A model generated the notes under the pieces. The model searched no databases. It had not been told where the DNA came from and saw nothing but the letters and a program-made list of their open reading frames with translations. Shown here one piece after another: positions 16,497 through 25,717 of a stretch of DNA of 64,000 bases (its first letter is position 1; every line of letters begins with the position of its first letter). The position numbers and the translations under genes are program-made. The DNA is from Cellulosimicrobium cellulans (GTDB lineage Bacteria > Actinomycetota > Actinomycetes > Actinomycetales > Cellulomonadaceae), in NCBI RefSeq assembly GCF_016921195.1, contig NZ_JAFGYF010000004.1, positions 332,391 to 396,390 on the forward strand, given 5' to 3'.

Positions 16497-18161
16497 ATGC
16501 TGCTCGCCGAGGTCGCCGCCACGTCCGACGCCGTCGCCGCCACGCGCTCGCGCCTCGCCAAGCGCGCGGCTATCGCGGACCTGCTGCGCCGCGTCGCCGA
16601 CGACGCCGCTCCTGCCGGCACCCCGGACGACGCCCCAGACGACGCCTCCGGCGACGGGGGCGGGCGCGACGAGGTCGAGATCGCCGTCGCGTACCTCGCG
16701 GGCGAGCTGCGCCAGCGGCGCACGGGCCTCGGGTGGCGATCCCTGCGTGACCTGCCCACCCCGGCCGAGGAGCCGGGCCTCACGCTGACCGCCGTCGACG
16801 CCGCGTTCGCCCGCATGGCCGACCTCTCCGGCCCCGGCTCGGCGACGGCCCGCCAGGCCGAGGCCGCCGCGCTCTTCGGCGCCGCGACGGTGCGCGAGCA
16901 GTCGCTCCTCGCAGGGCTCGTCTCGGGCGAGCTGCGGCAGGGCGCGCTGGACTCCGTGGTGGTCGACGCCGTCGCGGAGGCCGCCGGCGTGCCCGCCGAC
17001 GCGGTGCGTCGCGCGGTCATGCTCGCGGGGGCGACGGGACCGGTCGCGCGCGCCGCGCTCACGGCCGGGAGCCCCGAGGCCGCGGCGGAGGCGCTGACGG
17101 CGTTCCGGCTCACGGTCGGTCGACCCGTCCGGCCGATGCTCGCGCAGTCGGCGCCCGACGTCGGCGCCGCGCTCGAGAAGCTCGGCGCCGGACCCGGCAC
17201 GGACGACGACGCCGACGACGACCACCCGTCGTCGGGCACCGCCGTCGCCGTGGACGTGAAGCTCGACGGGATCCGCATCCAGGTGCACCGCGACGGCGAC
17301 GACGTGCGCGTGTTCACCCGCTCGCTCGACGACATCACCGAGCGCGTCCCGGAGATCGTGGCGGCGGTGCGGACCCTGGCCGCCCGGACGCTCGTGCTCG
17401 ACGGCGAGGCGCTGGTCGTCGGGCCCGACGGCGTCCCGCGCCCGTTCCAGGAGACCGCCGCCCGCTCCGCGACCCAGGGCGAGCGCAGCGCCGCCGAGGA
17501 GGCCGAGCTCGCGGCGTCGCTCGAGCTGTCGCCGTTCTTCTTCGACGTGCTGCACGTCGACGGTCGCGACCTGCTCGACGAGCCGCTGCGCGACCGGCTC
17601 GCCGTGCTCGACGACGTGGCCCGATCACACGCCGTGCGGCGCCTCGTCACCGACGACCCCGACGCCGCGGCCGCGTTCTTCCAGGGCGCCGTGGCAGAGG
17701 GGCAGGAAGGCGTCGTCGTGAAGTCGCTCGACGCCCCCTACGCCGCCGGACGGCGCGGCGCGGGCTGGGTCAAGGTCAAGCCGCGGCACACGCTCGACCT
17801 CGTCGTGCTCGCGGTCGAGCAGGGCTCGGGCCGCCGCCGCGGGTGGCTGTCGAACATCTGGCTCGGCGCGCGCGACCCCGACGGCGGGTTCGTCATGCTC
17901 GGCAAGACGTTCAAGGGGATGACGGACGAGATGCTGGAGTGGCAGACCCGTCGCTTCCGTGAGCTCGAGACCTCCGACGACGGGTACGTCGTGCACGTGC
18001 GTCCCGAGCAGGTCGTGGAGATCGCGTTCGACGGGCTCCAGCGCTCGACCCGCTACCCCGGCGGCCTCGCGCTCCGGTTCGCGCGCGTGCTCCGGTACCG
18101 CGACGACAAGACCGCCGCCGAGGCCGACACGATCGACGCGGTGCGGGCGCTCGCACGGTAG
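16497..18161 (+). CDS. ligB: ATP-dependent DNA ligase (LigB type)
   Basis: This 554-residue ligase has the actinobacterial LigB domain order. An N-terminal helical DNA-binding domain (about 1-210; [22 protein letters not shown]) is followed by the nucleotidyltransferase domain (about 215-430) with the adenylation Lys in [12 protein letters not shown], motif III-like [10 protein letters not shown], motif IV EGVVVKS and motif V WVKVKP. The OB-fold (about 435-554) ends the protein. It seals nicks using ATP and is accessory to the essential NAD-dependent LigA. Compared with relatives there is an Asp/Gly-rich insert at about 40-56 and another at about 235-248. Confidence 0.93.
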   Translation: MLLAEVAATSDAVAATRSRLAKRAAIADLLRRVADDAAPAGTPDDAPDDASGDGGGRDEVEIAVAYLAGELRQRRTGLGWRSLRDLPTPAEEPGLTLTAVDAAFARMADLSGPGSATARQAEAAALFGAATVREQSLLAGLVSGELRQGALDSVVVDAVAEAAGVPADAVRRAVMLAGATGPVARAALTAGSPEAAAEALTAFRLTVGRPVRPMLAQSAPDVGAALEKLGAGPGTDDDADDDHPSSGTAVAVDVKLDGIRIQVHRDGDDVRVFTRSLDDITERVPEIVAAVRTLAARTLVLDGEALVVGPDGVPRPFQETAARSATQGERSAAEEAELAASLELSPFFFDVLHVDGRDLLDEPLRDRLAVLDDVARSHAVRRLVTDDPDAAAAFFQGAVAEGQEGVVVKSLDAPYAAGRRGAGWVKVKPRHTLDLVVLAVEQGSGRRRGWLSNIWLGARDPDGGFVMLGKTFKGMTDEMLEWQTRRFRELETSDDGYVVHVRPEQVVEIAFDGLQRSTRYPGGLALRFARVLRYRDDKTAAEADTIDAVRALAR

Positions 18162-18176
18162 CCGCGGTAGCCGCGC

Positions 18177-18890
18177 TCAGGACGGACGCGTCGAGGGGTC
18201 GGGCTCGACGAGCCGGACGGCGCCGTCCCGGTCGACGAGCGCCCGCCGGCCGGTCGCGTGTTCACGGACGTCCACCACGTCGCCCTCTGGCCGCACCGTG
18301 ACGGTGAACAAGAGGCGGCCGCCCATGGGCGGCGGGTACGGGTGGAGCGCACCCACAGCGGCCTCGGCGCGCGACCGCTGCTCCGGTGTCAGCCGTGCCC
18401 AGGAGAGCCGCTCGCGCAGCCAGGACGGCTGTGTCTCGACCGCCCGCGGGAACCGCTCGAGGTCCCGGGCAAAGTCCTCCGGTCCCGCCGGAGGCAGGAA
18501 CCCCGGCTCGCTCTCGAAGTCGTACGACGCACCGACCTCGCCGCCGGCGCGCACGGTCAACGAGACGGAGAACCAGGCGCCGAGCCGGGGCGTGGCGGTG
18601 ACGCGACGCAGCTCGGCGAGGGCCTCCGCGAATGTCGGAGAGCTCGGCTTCTGCGCGCGGGGCGGGGGCCATCCGCCGAGGGTCGACACGTGCTCCTGCG
18701 TCCGGTCGGCCACCACGAACGCGCGGTACGACAGCTCGTCCCACGGCTCGGTCTGGGCCGCCGCCAGCTCCCGCGCCAGCACGCTCAGCAGCCGCGTCTG
18801 CGCCTCGGCCGCGGCGGCCTGCTCGGCGGAGGGCCGCTCCTCACCGTGCCTGCGCCCACCGAACGGCCACCAGCCGCCGCGCGGGCTCAC
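18177..18890 (-). CDS. Conserved hypothetical protein
   Basis: Not recognised with confidence. It is about 237 residues, soluble and without a signal peptide. It holds an N-terminal Ala/Glu-rich helix (SAEQAAAAEAQTRLLSVLARELAAAQ) and then WDELSYRAFVVADRTQEHVSTLGGW. A beta-rich core follows (LGAWFSVSLTVRAGGEVGASYDFES) and a C-terminal VVDVREHATGRRALVDRDGAVRL. The SYRAFVV plus YDFES layout is reminiscent of YezG-type immunity or stress proteins, but this is only a resemblance. The start is uncertain: GTG 18890 precedes the first sensible sequence, while the frame stays open to 19001. It is convergent with the ligase gene. Confidence 0.6.
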   Translation of the reverse strand: MSPRGGWWPFGGRRHGEERPSAEQAAAAEAQTRLLSVLARELAAAQTEPWDELSYRAFVVADRTQEHVSTLGGWPPPRAQKPSSPTFAEALAELRRVTATPRLGAWFSVSLTVRAGGEVGASYDFESEPGFLPPAGPEDFARDLERFPRAVETQPSWLRERLSWARLTPEQRSRAEAAVGALHPYPPPMGGRLLFTVTVRPEGDVVDVREHATGRRALVDRDGAVRLVEPDPSTRPS

Positions 18891-19040
18891 GGGCGTACCG
18901 CCCCGACCCGCACCGGGCCGCGACCCGACGCTCCGCACCCGACGACGACCATCGCACGCCTCCCCGTCCCGGCCCCTCGACCGAGGCCGACCTCCGCGCA
19001 TTCTTCCGCACGCCCGAACTCTCCCGCCCCGGGAGACGAC

Positions 19041-19079
19041 CGTGCCCGCGTCACGGCGCGAGGCCGTGACGCGGGCACG
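19041..19079 (-). terminator. Perfect 17-bp hairpin after the GH92 gene
   Basis: CGTGCCCGCGTCACGGC (19041-19057) and its exact complement (19063-19079) flank a 5-base loop. The hairpin begins 11 bases after the GH92 stop codon. There is no U-tract, as is common in high-GC actinobacteria, so it may terminate or simply stabilise the transcript end. Confidence 0.75.
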
Positions 19080-19089
19080 TCGGCTGCGG

Positions 19090-22000
19090 TCAGCAGGTCG
19101 GGACGGTGACCGTCTGCTCGACCGTCTGCTCGCCGTCCGGGCCGGTGGCCGTCACGGTGACCGCGAGGTCACCCGTGACGCCGCGCGCCGCGAACGACTG
19201 GTAGGCGTTCGCCCCGGGCGCGACGTCCGCGAACGTCTTGGCCCCGAGCGCCGAGGCCAGCTCGACGTCCACCGCGGCGTCGGAGACGTTCACCGCGCGG
19301 ACCGCGACGTACGGCTTGCCGGCGAGGCAGCGCGGGCTGAGCGTGACCTCGACGAGCTCGACGTCGGCCGGCTCCTCCAGGGCGTCGATCGCGCCCTGGA
19401 GCGCGAGGCGCGCGTCGCGCAGCGCCTCGTCCGACGCCGCGGCGTCGTCCCGGGTCTCGGTCGCCGCGGCGAGCGCCGTGCGGAACGCCTGCCACGACTC
19501 GGGGCTGTACCCCTCGTCGGTCAGGGCCTCCGCGCTCGTCACGAGGTTCTCGAGCCGACGACGCTCGGCGGGCACGAGCTGGTCGGTCGCCAGCCCGAGG
19601 CGCCGTGCCCGCTCGTCGACCTGCGCCTGGGTGGCACCGGCGTCGGCGAGGAGCGACCGTGCGGCCGCGAGCTCGCGCGTGAAGACGCCCGCGTCGATCC
19701 GGCCGTACCGCTCGATCTCCGCCTCGGGGGTCTCGGCCTCCCCGACCACCGCCGCGAGCGCCGCCGTGTCGGTCGGCGGGACCTCGACCTCGTACGCGTC
19801 GGTGAAGAACCGCATGCTGTCGAGGTTCGCGACGTACGGGTGGTCGGCGTACGCCTCGGTCGACAGGCGCACCCATACCTGGTGCTTGCCGCGCACCGCG
19901 CTCGGCAGGTCGACGACGGCCGTGCCGTCCGTCGTCCAGCTCGAGCCGGTGTTCACCAGCGGGACGGTGACGAACGGCTCGCCCGGGTTCGCCGGGTCGA
20001 ACGCGTCGAGGTAGACCGACAGCGCGGAGTTCCGCCCGGACCGGTTGGAGTTGTGGACGTAGTGCACGGCGAGCTGGTCGAGCGCGGCGGAGCCGAGGTC
20101 GATCTCGCCGTAGGCGAGCCAGTCGCCGTCCGCGGTGCCGCCGACGTTCGTCACCGGCCCGCTCGTCCACGTCGAGCTCTCGTTCTTCAGCCCGCGGCCG
20201 GAGTTCGACGTCCATGCCTCCGACTCGACGACGACCGACGTCGGGCCGCCCGGCGCGAACGTCAGGCTGTCGAGGTTCGCGACGTACGGGTGGTCGGCGT
20301 ACGCCTCGGTCGTCAGGCGCACGAACACCTCGTGCGTGCCCTGCACCGTCTCGGGCAGGACGACGGTCGCCGTCCCGTCCGCGGTCCAGCTCGACCCGGT
20401 CGTCGGCAGCGGCACGGTGACGAACGGCTCGCCCGGGTTCGCCGGGTCGAACGCGTCGAGGTACACCGACAGCGCCGAGTTGTTCCCGGACCGGTTCGAG
20501 TTGTGGACGTAGTGGACCGACAGCTCGCCGAGCGGGAGCTCGCCGAGGTCGACCTCGCCGTACGCGATCCAGTCGCCGTCCGCGGTACCGCCGACGTTCG
20601 TCACCGGCCCGCTCGTCCACGTCGAGGACTCCTTCTTGAGCCCGCGCCCGGAGTTCGCGGTCCAGTCCTCGGCCTCGATCGTGACGGTCGGGGACTCGCC
20701 CGGCTGGCCCGGGGCCGCCGGGTCCTCGGCGCTGAACCGGAACCAGTCGAAGTTCCCGACCCAGCTCCGGCCCGAGGGCGCGAGGAGCTCGAACGTCACG
20801 ACCTTCGCGTCGAGGAGCGCCTGCACCTCCCCGAGCTCCGTCGTCACCTCGGTGTACTTGCCCCAGCCGCTCGTGCCCTCGAGGTCGACGGTCGCGACCA
20901 CGGGGCCGCTCACGTCCCCGGCGTGCACGCGCACGGTGCTCGGCGTCTCCGTGGGGCCGAAGCTCGTGTCGTACCGGACCGTGAGGAAGCGCGGCGGGGT
21001 GTCGCCGGCGGCGGTCTCGAAGGTCATGTCGCGGTACTGCACCCACGACCCGGAGCGCACGCCGCCGAGGTTCCCGTTCGAGCTGTTCGCCTCGTTCTTC
21101 AGCTCGCCGCCGGACCACGCCTCAGACTGCTCGGCCTCGAGCGTGCGGTAGCCGCCGCCCGTGAGGTCGAGCGCGTCGATCGCCGCGCCCAGCCGGTCGG
21201 CGGCGAACCGCAGCGCGACGCTCGTCGCGGCCTCGTCACCGAGGGCCTCCTGCGCCTGCGTCAGCGCGGTGGAGAACCGGTCGAACGTCGCCGAGGAGTA
21301 GTTGCCGTGCCGCACGAGCACGGCGTCGTCGACGAGCCCGGCGAGCGCGTCGCGCTCGGCCGACGCCACGGACAGGCGCAGCGGGGAGAGCACCGACACG
21401 CCCTGGCCGCGGAGCGAGGACGCGGCGACGCCGTCGGCGAGCGCGCCGTCGCGCAGGTGCACGAAGAAGCGCGCGTCCGCGGACGCCGCCCCCGTCAGGG
21501 TGACGGTGAGCGCGGTCGGTGACGCGACCGTCACGGCCGCGGTGACGCCGTCGGGCAGACCGACGACGCTCGCGTCCCCGCGGGCGACGAGGTCCGTGCC
21601 CGCAGCACCGGCGAACCGCGCGCCGTCGAGCGTGAGCGTGACGGTCGCGTCGAGCGCGCCGCCGTCGCCGGTCCGGACCGTCGTCGGGTCGGCGCTGACG
21701 CGCGGTCCCTCGGCGGGCTCGTCGGTCGCCGTGCTCATCGAGAACGCGGGCTCGGTGTCCGTTCCCCAGTCGCTCGGCTGCTCGCCCATGCGGAACGCGA
21801 GGTCCGCGCCCCCGATCACGGTTCCGTAGTCGACCCAGGTGTTGCCGAACGGTGCGCCGTCGAGCGTCGCCGACTGGACGTAGAACGCGTCCTCGGAGAC
21901 GCCGTCGGCCGTGACCGTGAAGGCGCTGCCGTCGTCGTAGGTGATGGTCGTGGAGTCGAAGAACGGCGACCCGATCTGGAACTCGGACGACCCGGCGGTG

Positions 22001-24219
22001 ACCGGGAACAGCCCGACGGCGGCGGCGACGAACATCGTCGACATGGTGCCCGCGTCGTTGTCCATCGTGGGGAGCATGCCGCGGGGGTCGAGCTGGTAGA
22101 CCTTCGTCTTCACGGGCGGCGTGAACTCGCCGCCGCCGCTCGGGACGGCGCTCGAGGAGCCGGTCGCGATGTACCGGTTCCAGGTCTCCTTCGTGTAGAT
22201 GGCGCGCGTCCACTTCTGCGTGAGGCTCGGCTCGCCCGTGTAGTTGAAGAGGTACGGCGCCTGGAGGTCGATCTCGTTGGCGTTCGAGTGGAGCATGGCC
22301 CTGCCGTCGTCCGGTGCGTGCTCGCCGAACATGTGGCGCATCGCGAGGCGTGCCGCCTCGGTGCCGCCCATCGCCTCGATGAGCGCGTCCATGTCGTACG
22401 CGTCGTACCAGTGGTACTGCCAGAGCGTGCCCTGGTAGAGGCTCGCGGCCTCGAAGCGCTCGTAGTCGGCGCTCTGCCACGAGCCGTCGGCGGCCCGCGG
22501 GGTGAGGAGCCCGACCTGCGTGCCGTCGGCCGCGGTCCACGCGCCCGGCTTGGTGAGCTTGTCGATCGGCCACGACGCCTGCTCGCGCATCGTCTGCGCC
22601 TCGTCGGCCAGGCCGAGCTCGTCCGCGATCACGGACAGGCCGTACTGGTCGTAGCCGCGCTGGACGGACGCGCCGGGGTTGCCCGCCACGTAGCCGCGCT
22701 GGAGCTCGTCCGCGCTGTACTGCCCCACGAGCCGCTTCAGCGCGGGGTACGCCTCGTCGAGGCGGTCGAACCCGTCGAAGCCCTTGGCGATCGCGTCCGC
22801 GACCACGACGGACGACCGCTCCCAGCGGACCGTCGGGACCGAGTGCACGTACCCGCCCAGGCCGCTGCCCGTGCCGGTCGCCTCGGCGTCGGCGAACAGG
22901 TAGACGAGCGACTGCACCATGTCGCGGTACAGCGCCGGGTCGATGTAGGCGATGACGGAGAACTTGCGGAAGTCGTCCCACGTGGCCCACGAGTCGTAGT
23001 ACGTGAAGCCCTGCGCGGCGTGCACCGCGCCGTCGACGCCGCGGTACGTGCCGGACGTGCTCGTTGCGTTCATCGGCATCGCGAACATGCGGTACAGGTG
23101 CGTGTAGAAGAGCTTCTGGAGCTCACCCGTCGGGTCGGTCGCCGTCGAGGCGTCGATGGCGACCCGCCCGAGCGTCGCGTTCCACTCGGCGCGCGTGCGG
23201 TCGCGGATCGCGTCGAACGACAGGTCCCCGAGCTCGACCTCCTGGTCGGTCCGCGCCTGCTCGACGCTCACCGGCGACAGCGTGACTTGCAGCCCGATCT
23301 CCCCGGCGTCGGCCGGGTCGAAGGTGAGGATCGCGCCGGTGTCGACGCCGTCCTGGGCCGTGGCGTCGACGAGCTCGTCGTCGTCGCCCCACGTCTGCAC
23401 CGTCGCGGGCTGGAGCGTGCGCGCGGTGTAGTACAGCGTGTAGGCGGCGTTGTAGAAGTAGCCCGTGACCTGACCGGACAGCTCCACGGTGCCGTCCGCG
23501 CGCGTCTCGGCCTGCACCGAGGACGACCGGCGGCTCGTGTTGTTGGTCTCGAGGTCCACGACGAGGCTCGGCGTCGAGCCCTCGGGGAACGCGTAGCGGT
23601 GCACGCCCGAGCGCGTGGTCGCGGCGACCTCGGCCTCGATCGTGCCCGGCGCGGCCGCGATGGCGCCGTCCGTGCCCGCGATGTTGCCGAGCCCGACGGA
23701 GTAGAAGCCCGGGCCGGCCTGCTCGTCGTCGTGCGAGAAGGTGTGCGCGTACGTGCCCGTGCCCGGCCGCGCGGTGTACGACCCCGACGTCGGCACCACG
23801 AGGATGTCACCGCCGCCGCCGGAGCCCCCCACCCCGTCGAGGTTGGTGTGCGTGAAGCCCGAGATCCTCGACTGCGCGTAGTCGTACCCGGTGTTGTTGC
23901 GGCCCGGCGTCGTGCGCGGGTTCACCTTGGCGAGGCCGTTGGGCGCCTGCGCGGCGGGCATGTCGTTGCCGTAGTCGCCCTCGGTGCCGACGAACACGTC
24001 GACGAGCGACGCGAGGTCGCCCTCGGCCGTGTCGACCGCGGGAGCCGCGACCGCTGCGGCGGCCGGCAGGACGCCGACGGCGAGCGTCGCGGCGAGCGCG
24101 CCCGCAAGGGCGCCGCCGAGCCGGCTACGGCGGCCACGTCGAGGGTGGGGGACGGACATCGGGCTGGCCCCGCGTCGTCCGACAGCGCTGTCACGACGCG
24201 CGGCAGATGGTCTGGCCAC
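19090..24219 (-). CDS. Secreted multidomain GH92 alpha-mannosidase with Gln at the catalytic-acid position
   Basis: This 1709-residue secreted enzyme starts at GTG 24219, which follows AAGGAGAG. A long Arg-rich signal peptide ends near AVAAPA at 61. The GH92 catalytic part (about 65-830) shows GYDYAQSRISGFTHTNLDGVG, YYDSWATWDDFRKFS, DNDAGTMSTMF and VGLFPV. At the usual EGNAWQY motif it reads YQGTLWQY, so the catalytic Glu is Gln596. This substitution is known in the Cellulosimicrobium GH92 that removes mannose from mannose-1-phospho-6-mannose caps, where the phosphate leaving group needs no acid. Then come Ig/FIVAR-like regions, three CBM6/35-type modules (about 1023, 1176, 1326; the last two near-duplicates), FIVAR repeats (about 1476-1615) and the shared Cys-bounded tail. 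Confidence 0.93.
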   Translation of the reverse strand: MARPSAARRDSAVGRRGASPMSVPHPRRGRRSRLGGALAGALAATLAVGVLPAAAAVAAPAVDTAEGDLASLVDVFVGTEGDYGNDMPAAQAPNGLAKVNPRTTPGRNNTGYDYAQSRISGFTHTNLDGVGGSGGGGDILVVPTSGSYTARPGTGTYAHTFSHDDEQAGPGFYSVGLGNIAGTDGAIAAAPGTIEAEVAATTRSGVHRYAFPEGSTPSLVVDLETNNTSRRSSSVQAETRADGTVELSGQVTGYFYNAAYTLYYTARTLQPATVQTWGDDDELVDATAQDGVDTGAILTFDPADAGEIGLQVTLSPVSVEQARTDQEVELGDLSFDAIRDRTRAEWNATLGRVAIDASTATDPTGELQKLFYTHLYRMFAMPMNATSTSGTYRGVDGAVHAAQGFTYYDSWATWDDFRKFSVIAYIDPALYRDMVQSLVYLFADAEATGTGSGLGGYVHSVPTVRWERSSVVVADAIAKGFDGFDRLDEAYPALKRLVGQYSADELQRGYVAGNPGASVQRGYDQYGLSVIADELGLADEAQTMREQASWPIDKLTKPGAWTAADGTQVGLLTPRAADGSWQSADYERFEAASLYQGTLWQYHWYDAYDMDALIEAMGGTEAARLAMRHMFGEHAPDDGRAMLHSNANEIDLQAPYLFNYTGEPSLTQKWTRAIYTKETWNRYIATGSSSAVPSGGGEFTPPVKTKVYQLDPRGMLPTMDNDAGTMSTMFVAAAVGLFPVTAGSSEFQIGSPFFDSTTITYDDGSAFTVTADGVSEDAFYVQSATLDGAPFGNTWVDYGTVIGGADLAFRMGEQPSDWGTDTEPAFSMSTATDEPAEGPRVSADPTTVRTGDGGALDATVTLTLDGARFAGAAGTDLVARGDASVVGLPDGVTAAVTVASPTALTVTLTGAASADARFFVHLRDGALADGVAASSLRGQGVSVLSPLRLSVASAERDALAGLVDDAVLVRHGNYSSATFDRFSTALTQAQEALGDEAATSVALRFAADRLGAAIDALDLTGGGYRTLEAEQSEAWSGGELKNEANSSNGNLGGVRSGSWVQYRDMTFETAAGDTPPRFLTVRYDTSFGPTETPSTVRVHAGDVSGPVVATVDLEGTSGWGKYTEVTTELGEVQALLDAKVVTFELLAPSGRSWVGNFDWFRFSAEDPAAPGQPGESPTVTIEAEDWTANSGRGLKKESSTWTSGPVTNVGGTADGDWIAYGEVDLGELPLGELSVHYVHNSNRSGNNSALSVYLDAFDPANPGEPFVTVPLPTTGSSWTADGTATVVLPETVQGTHEVFVRLTTEAYADHPYVANLDSLTFAPGGPTSVVVESEAWTSNSGRGLKNESSTWTSGPVTNVGGTADGDWLAYGEIDLGSAALDQLAVHYVHNSNRSGRNSALSVYLDAFDPANPGEPFVTVPLVNTGSSWTTDGTAVVDLPSAVRGKHQVWVRLSTEAYADHPYVANLDSMRFFTDAYEVEVPPTDTAALAAVVGEAETPEAEIERYGRIDAGVFTRELAAARSLLADAGATQAQVDERARRLGLATDQLVPAERRRLENLVTSAEALTDEGYSPESWQAFRTALAAATETRDDAAASDEALRDARLALQGAIDALEEPADVELVEVTLSPRCLAGKPYVAVRAVNVSDAAVDVELASALGAKTFADVAPGANAYQSFAARGVTGDLAVTVTATGPDGEQTVEQTVTVPTC

Positions 24220-24450
24220 GAAAGCTCTCCTTGGGGGGTCGTGCCGAGGCTGCTCCGCCTCGCCGCCCTCAAGGTACGTGCCGTACCGCGCGACCTCAAG
24301 ACCCCGCCCCCGAAGTTCACCTGCCCGACCAGCGGGGTTCCCGGCCCCGACACCGGCCGCGCCGCGCGGCCCGCGCCCGCCCCGGGACGCGCACGCTCAC
24401 CGCGCGGCGGCCTGCCCGACCGGCGCCTGCCCGGTGCGGGGCCGGAGCTC

Positions 24451-25029
24451 TCACGCCCGCGCGTACTCCGCGAACGTCACCCCGGAGCGGAAGGTCTGCG
24501 TGCTCGTCGACCGCCAGGCGAGGGGCGCGTAGCCGCGCTCGCCGAACAGCGGGATCCCGGCCCCGAGCATCACCGGATTGATCTTCAGCGCGAGCCGGTC
24601 GATCTCGTCGACGAGCACCGCGGCCAGCGCGCCCCCGCCGCACAGCCAGATGCCCTTGCCGTCCTCCCGCTTCAGCGCGCGCACCGTCTCGACGGGGTCG
24701 GAGCCCGTGAACTCGACCCCCTCGCTCCCCCTCGGCGCCTCGTGCGACCGGGTGAAGACGACCTGCCGCAGGTGGCGGTAGGGGTTCGGCAGGTGGTGGT
24801 CGGGCAGCCCGACGGCATAGGTGTTCCACCCCATGAGGACGGTGTCGAAGGGGCTGTCGACGATCGGGAGCCCCGCCGCGGCGGCCAGGTCCGTCGGTGC
24901 GGTGCCGCCGTACCGGGCCCAGATCGGCTGCATGTGGTCACCCTCGGCGAGGAACGCGTCGAACTCCCCGCCGGGGCCCGCGATGTACCCGTCGAGGCTG
25001 ACGGCGACGTAGTAGGTGAGGTCTCGCAC
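24451..25029 (-). CDS. Dihydrofolate reductase family (RibD C-terminal-like) protein
   Basis: This 192-residue protein begins LTYYVAVSLDGYIAG, the typical N-terminus of RibD-C/DHFR-like reductases. Further family blocks are DTVLMGWNTY, QVVFTRSHEA, KGIWLCGGGALAAVLVDEIDRL and INPVMLGAGIPLF. These bind NADPH; actinobacterial copies are numerous and mostly of unknown substrate. It is divergent from a TetR gene 75 bp away, with two matching palindromes in the gap, so it is the likely repressed target. Confidence 0.88.
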   Translation of the reverse strand: MRDLTYYVAVSLDGYIAGPGGEFDAFLAEGDHMQPIWARYGGTAPTDLAAAAGLPIVDSPFDTVLMGWNTYAVGLPDHHLPNPYRHLRQVVFTRSHEAPRGSEGVEFTGSDPVETVRALKREDGKGIWLCGGGALAAVLVDEIDRLALKINPVMLGAGIPLFGERGYAPLAWRSTSTQTFRSGVTFAEYARA

Positions 25030-25040
25030 GTCTCTCCAAT

Positions 25041-25085
25041 CACTACAGGTGAAGTGGTCGATGGCAGACTACAACAGGTGCAGTG
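25041..25085. promoter_or_regulatory. Twin operators between the RibD-like gene and tetR
   Basis: CACTACAGGTGAAGTG (25041-25056) is a palindrome of the form CACTNCANNTGNAGTG. TACAACAGGTGCAGTG (25070-25085) repeats it with three changes. The copies are 29 bp apart, which places them on nearly the same or adjacent helix faces, in the 75-bp gap between divergent genes, one of them a TetR repressor. Confidence 0.65.
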
Positions 25086-25104
25086 GTTGCGATACCCTCG
25101 GCGC

Positions 25105-25677
25105 ATGGCGAGGAACACCACGCGCCGGAGCGCCCTGGCGGACGCGGGCATCGCGGTGCTCGCCCGTGAGGGGTCGCGCGGTCTGACGCATCGCGCGGTC
25201 GACGAGGAGGCGGGCGTCCCGACCGGCACGACGTCGAACTACTTCAGAAGCCGCGACGCCCTCGTCGCAGGACTCTTCGAGCGCATCGGGGAGCGGCTCG
25301 CGCCCACGCCCGAGGACCTGGCCCGACGCGCGGCGCAGCAGCCCGACCGCGCCCTGTTCGCGGACTACCTCCGCGACATCGTGCGCCGACTGACGGTCGA
25401 CGCCGACGTCACCCGAGCCCTGTTCGAGCTGCGGCTCGAGTCCGGCCGTCGCCGCGAGCTCGCGGCCGTGCTCGGGCCGTGGCTCCGCGCGGGGTTCGAG
25501 GCCGACGTCGAGTTCAACCGGTCGGCCGGCCTGCCCGGAGGGCCGCGGGAGATCGCCCTGTTCCACTACGCGATCGACGGGCTGCTCCTCGACCGCCTGA
25601 CCACGCCGATCGACGCCGGGCTCCCGACCGACGACGTCATCGACGCGCTCGTGGCGGGGTTGCTCCCGGAGCGCTGA
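25105..25677 (+). CDS. TetR/AcrR family transcriptional regulator
   Basis: This 190-residue repressor has a helix-turn-helix at about 8-55 (RSALADAGIAVLAREGSRGLTHRAVDEEAGVPTGTTSNYFRSRDALVAGLF). The TSNYFRSRD form is common in actinobacterial PfmR/BetI-like members. The C-terminal domain (about 80-190) includes FELRLESGRRRELAAVLGPW, shared by regulators of oxidoreductases. ATG 25105 has only a weak ribosome binding site, so a short leader is possible. It should bind the twin operators next to it and control itself and the RibD-like reductase. Confidence 0.88.
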   Translation: MARNTTRRSALADAGIAVLAREGSRGLTHRAVDEEAGVPTGTTSNYFRSRDALVAGLFERIGERLAPTPEDLARRAAQQPDRALFADYLRDIVRRLTVDADVTRALFELRLESGRRRELAAVLGPWLRAGFEADVEFNRSAGLPGGPREIALFHYAIDGLLLDRLTTPIDAGLPTDDVIDALVAGLLPER

Positions 25678-25717
25678 GCCGCCTCGCTCCCGCCGCGCCC
25701 CGGACCGTGCGCCCGTC

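Noticed and set aside
17959..21522. Very long plus-strand open frame (1187 codons) opposite the ligase/GH92 region
   Set aside because: Its translation is low-complexity Arg/Ala/Pro text, as expected for a shadow frame in GC-rich DNA. The minus-strand GH92 frame has clear domains and a signal peptide.
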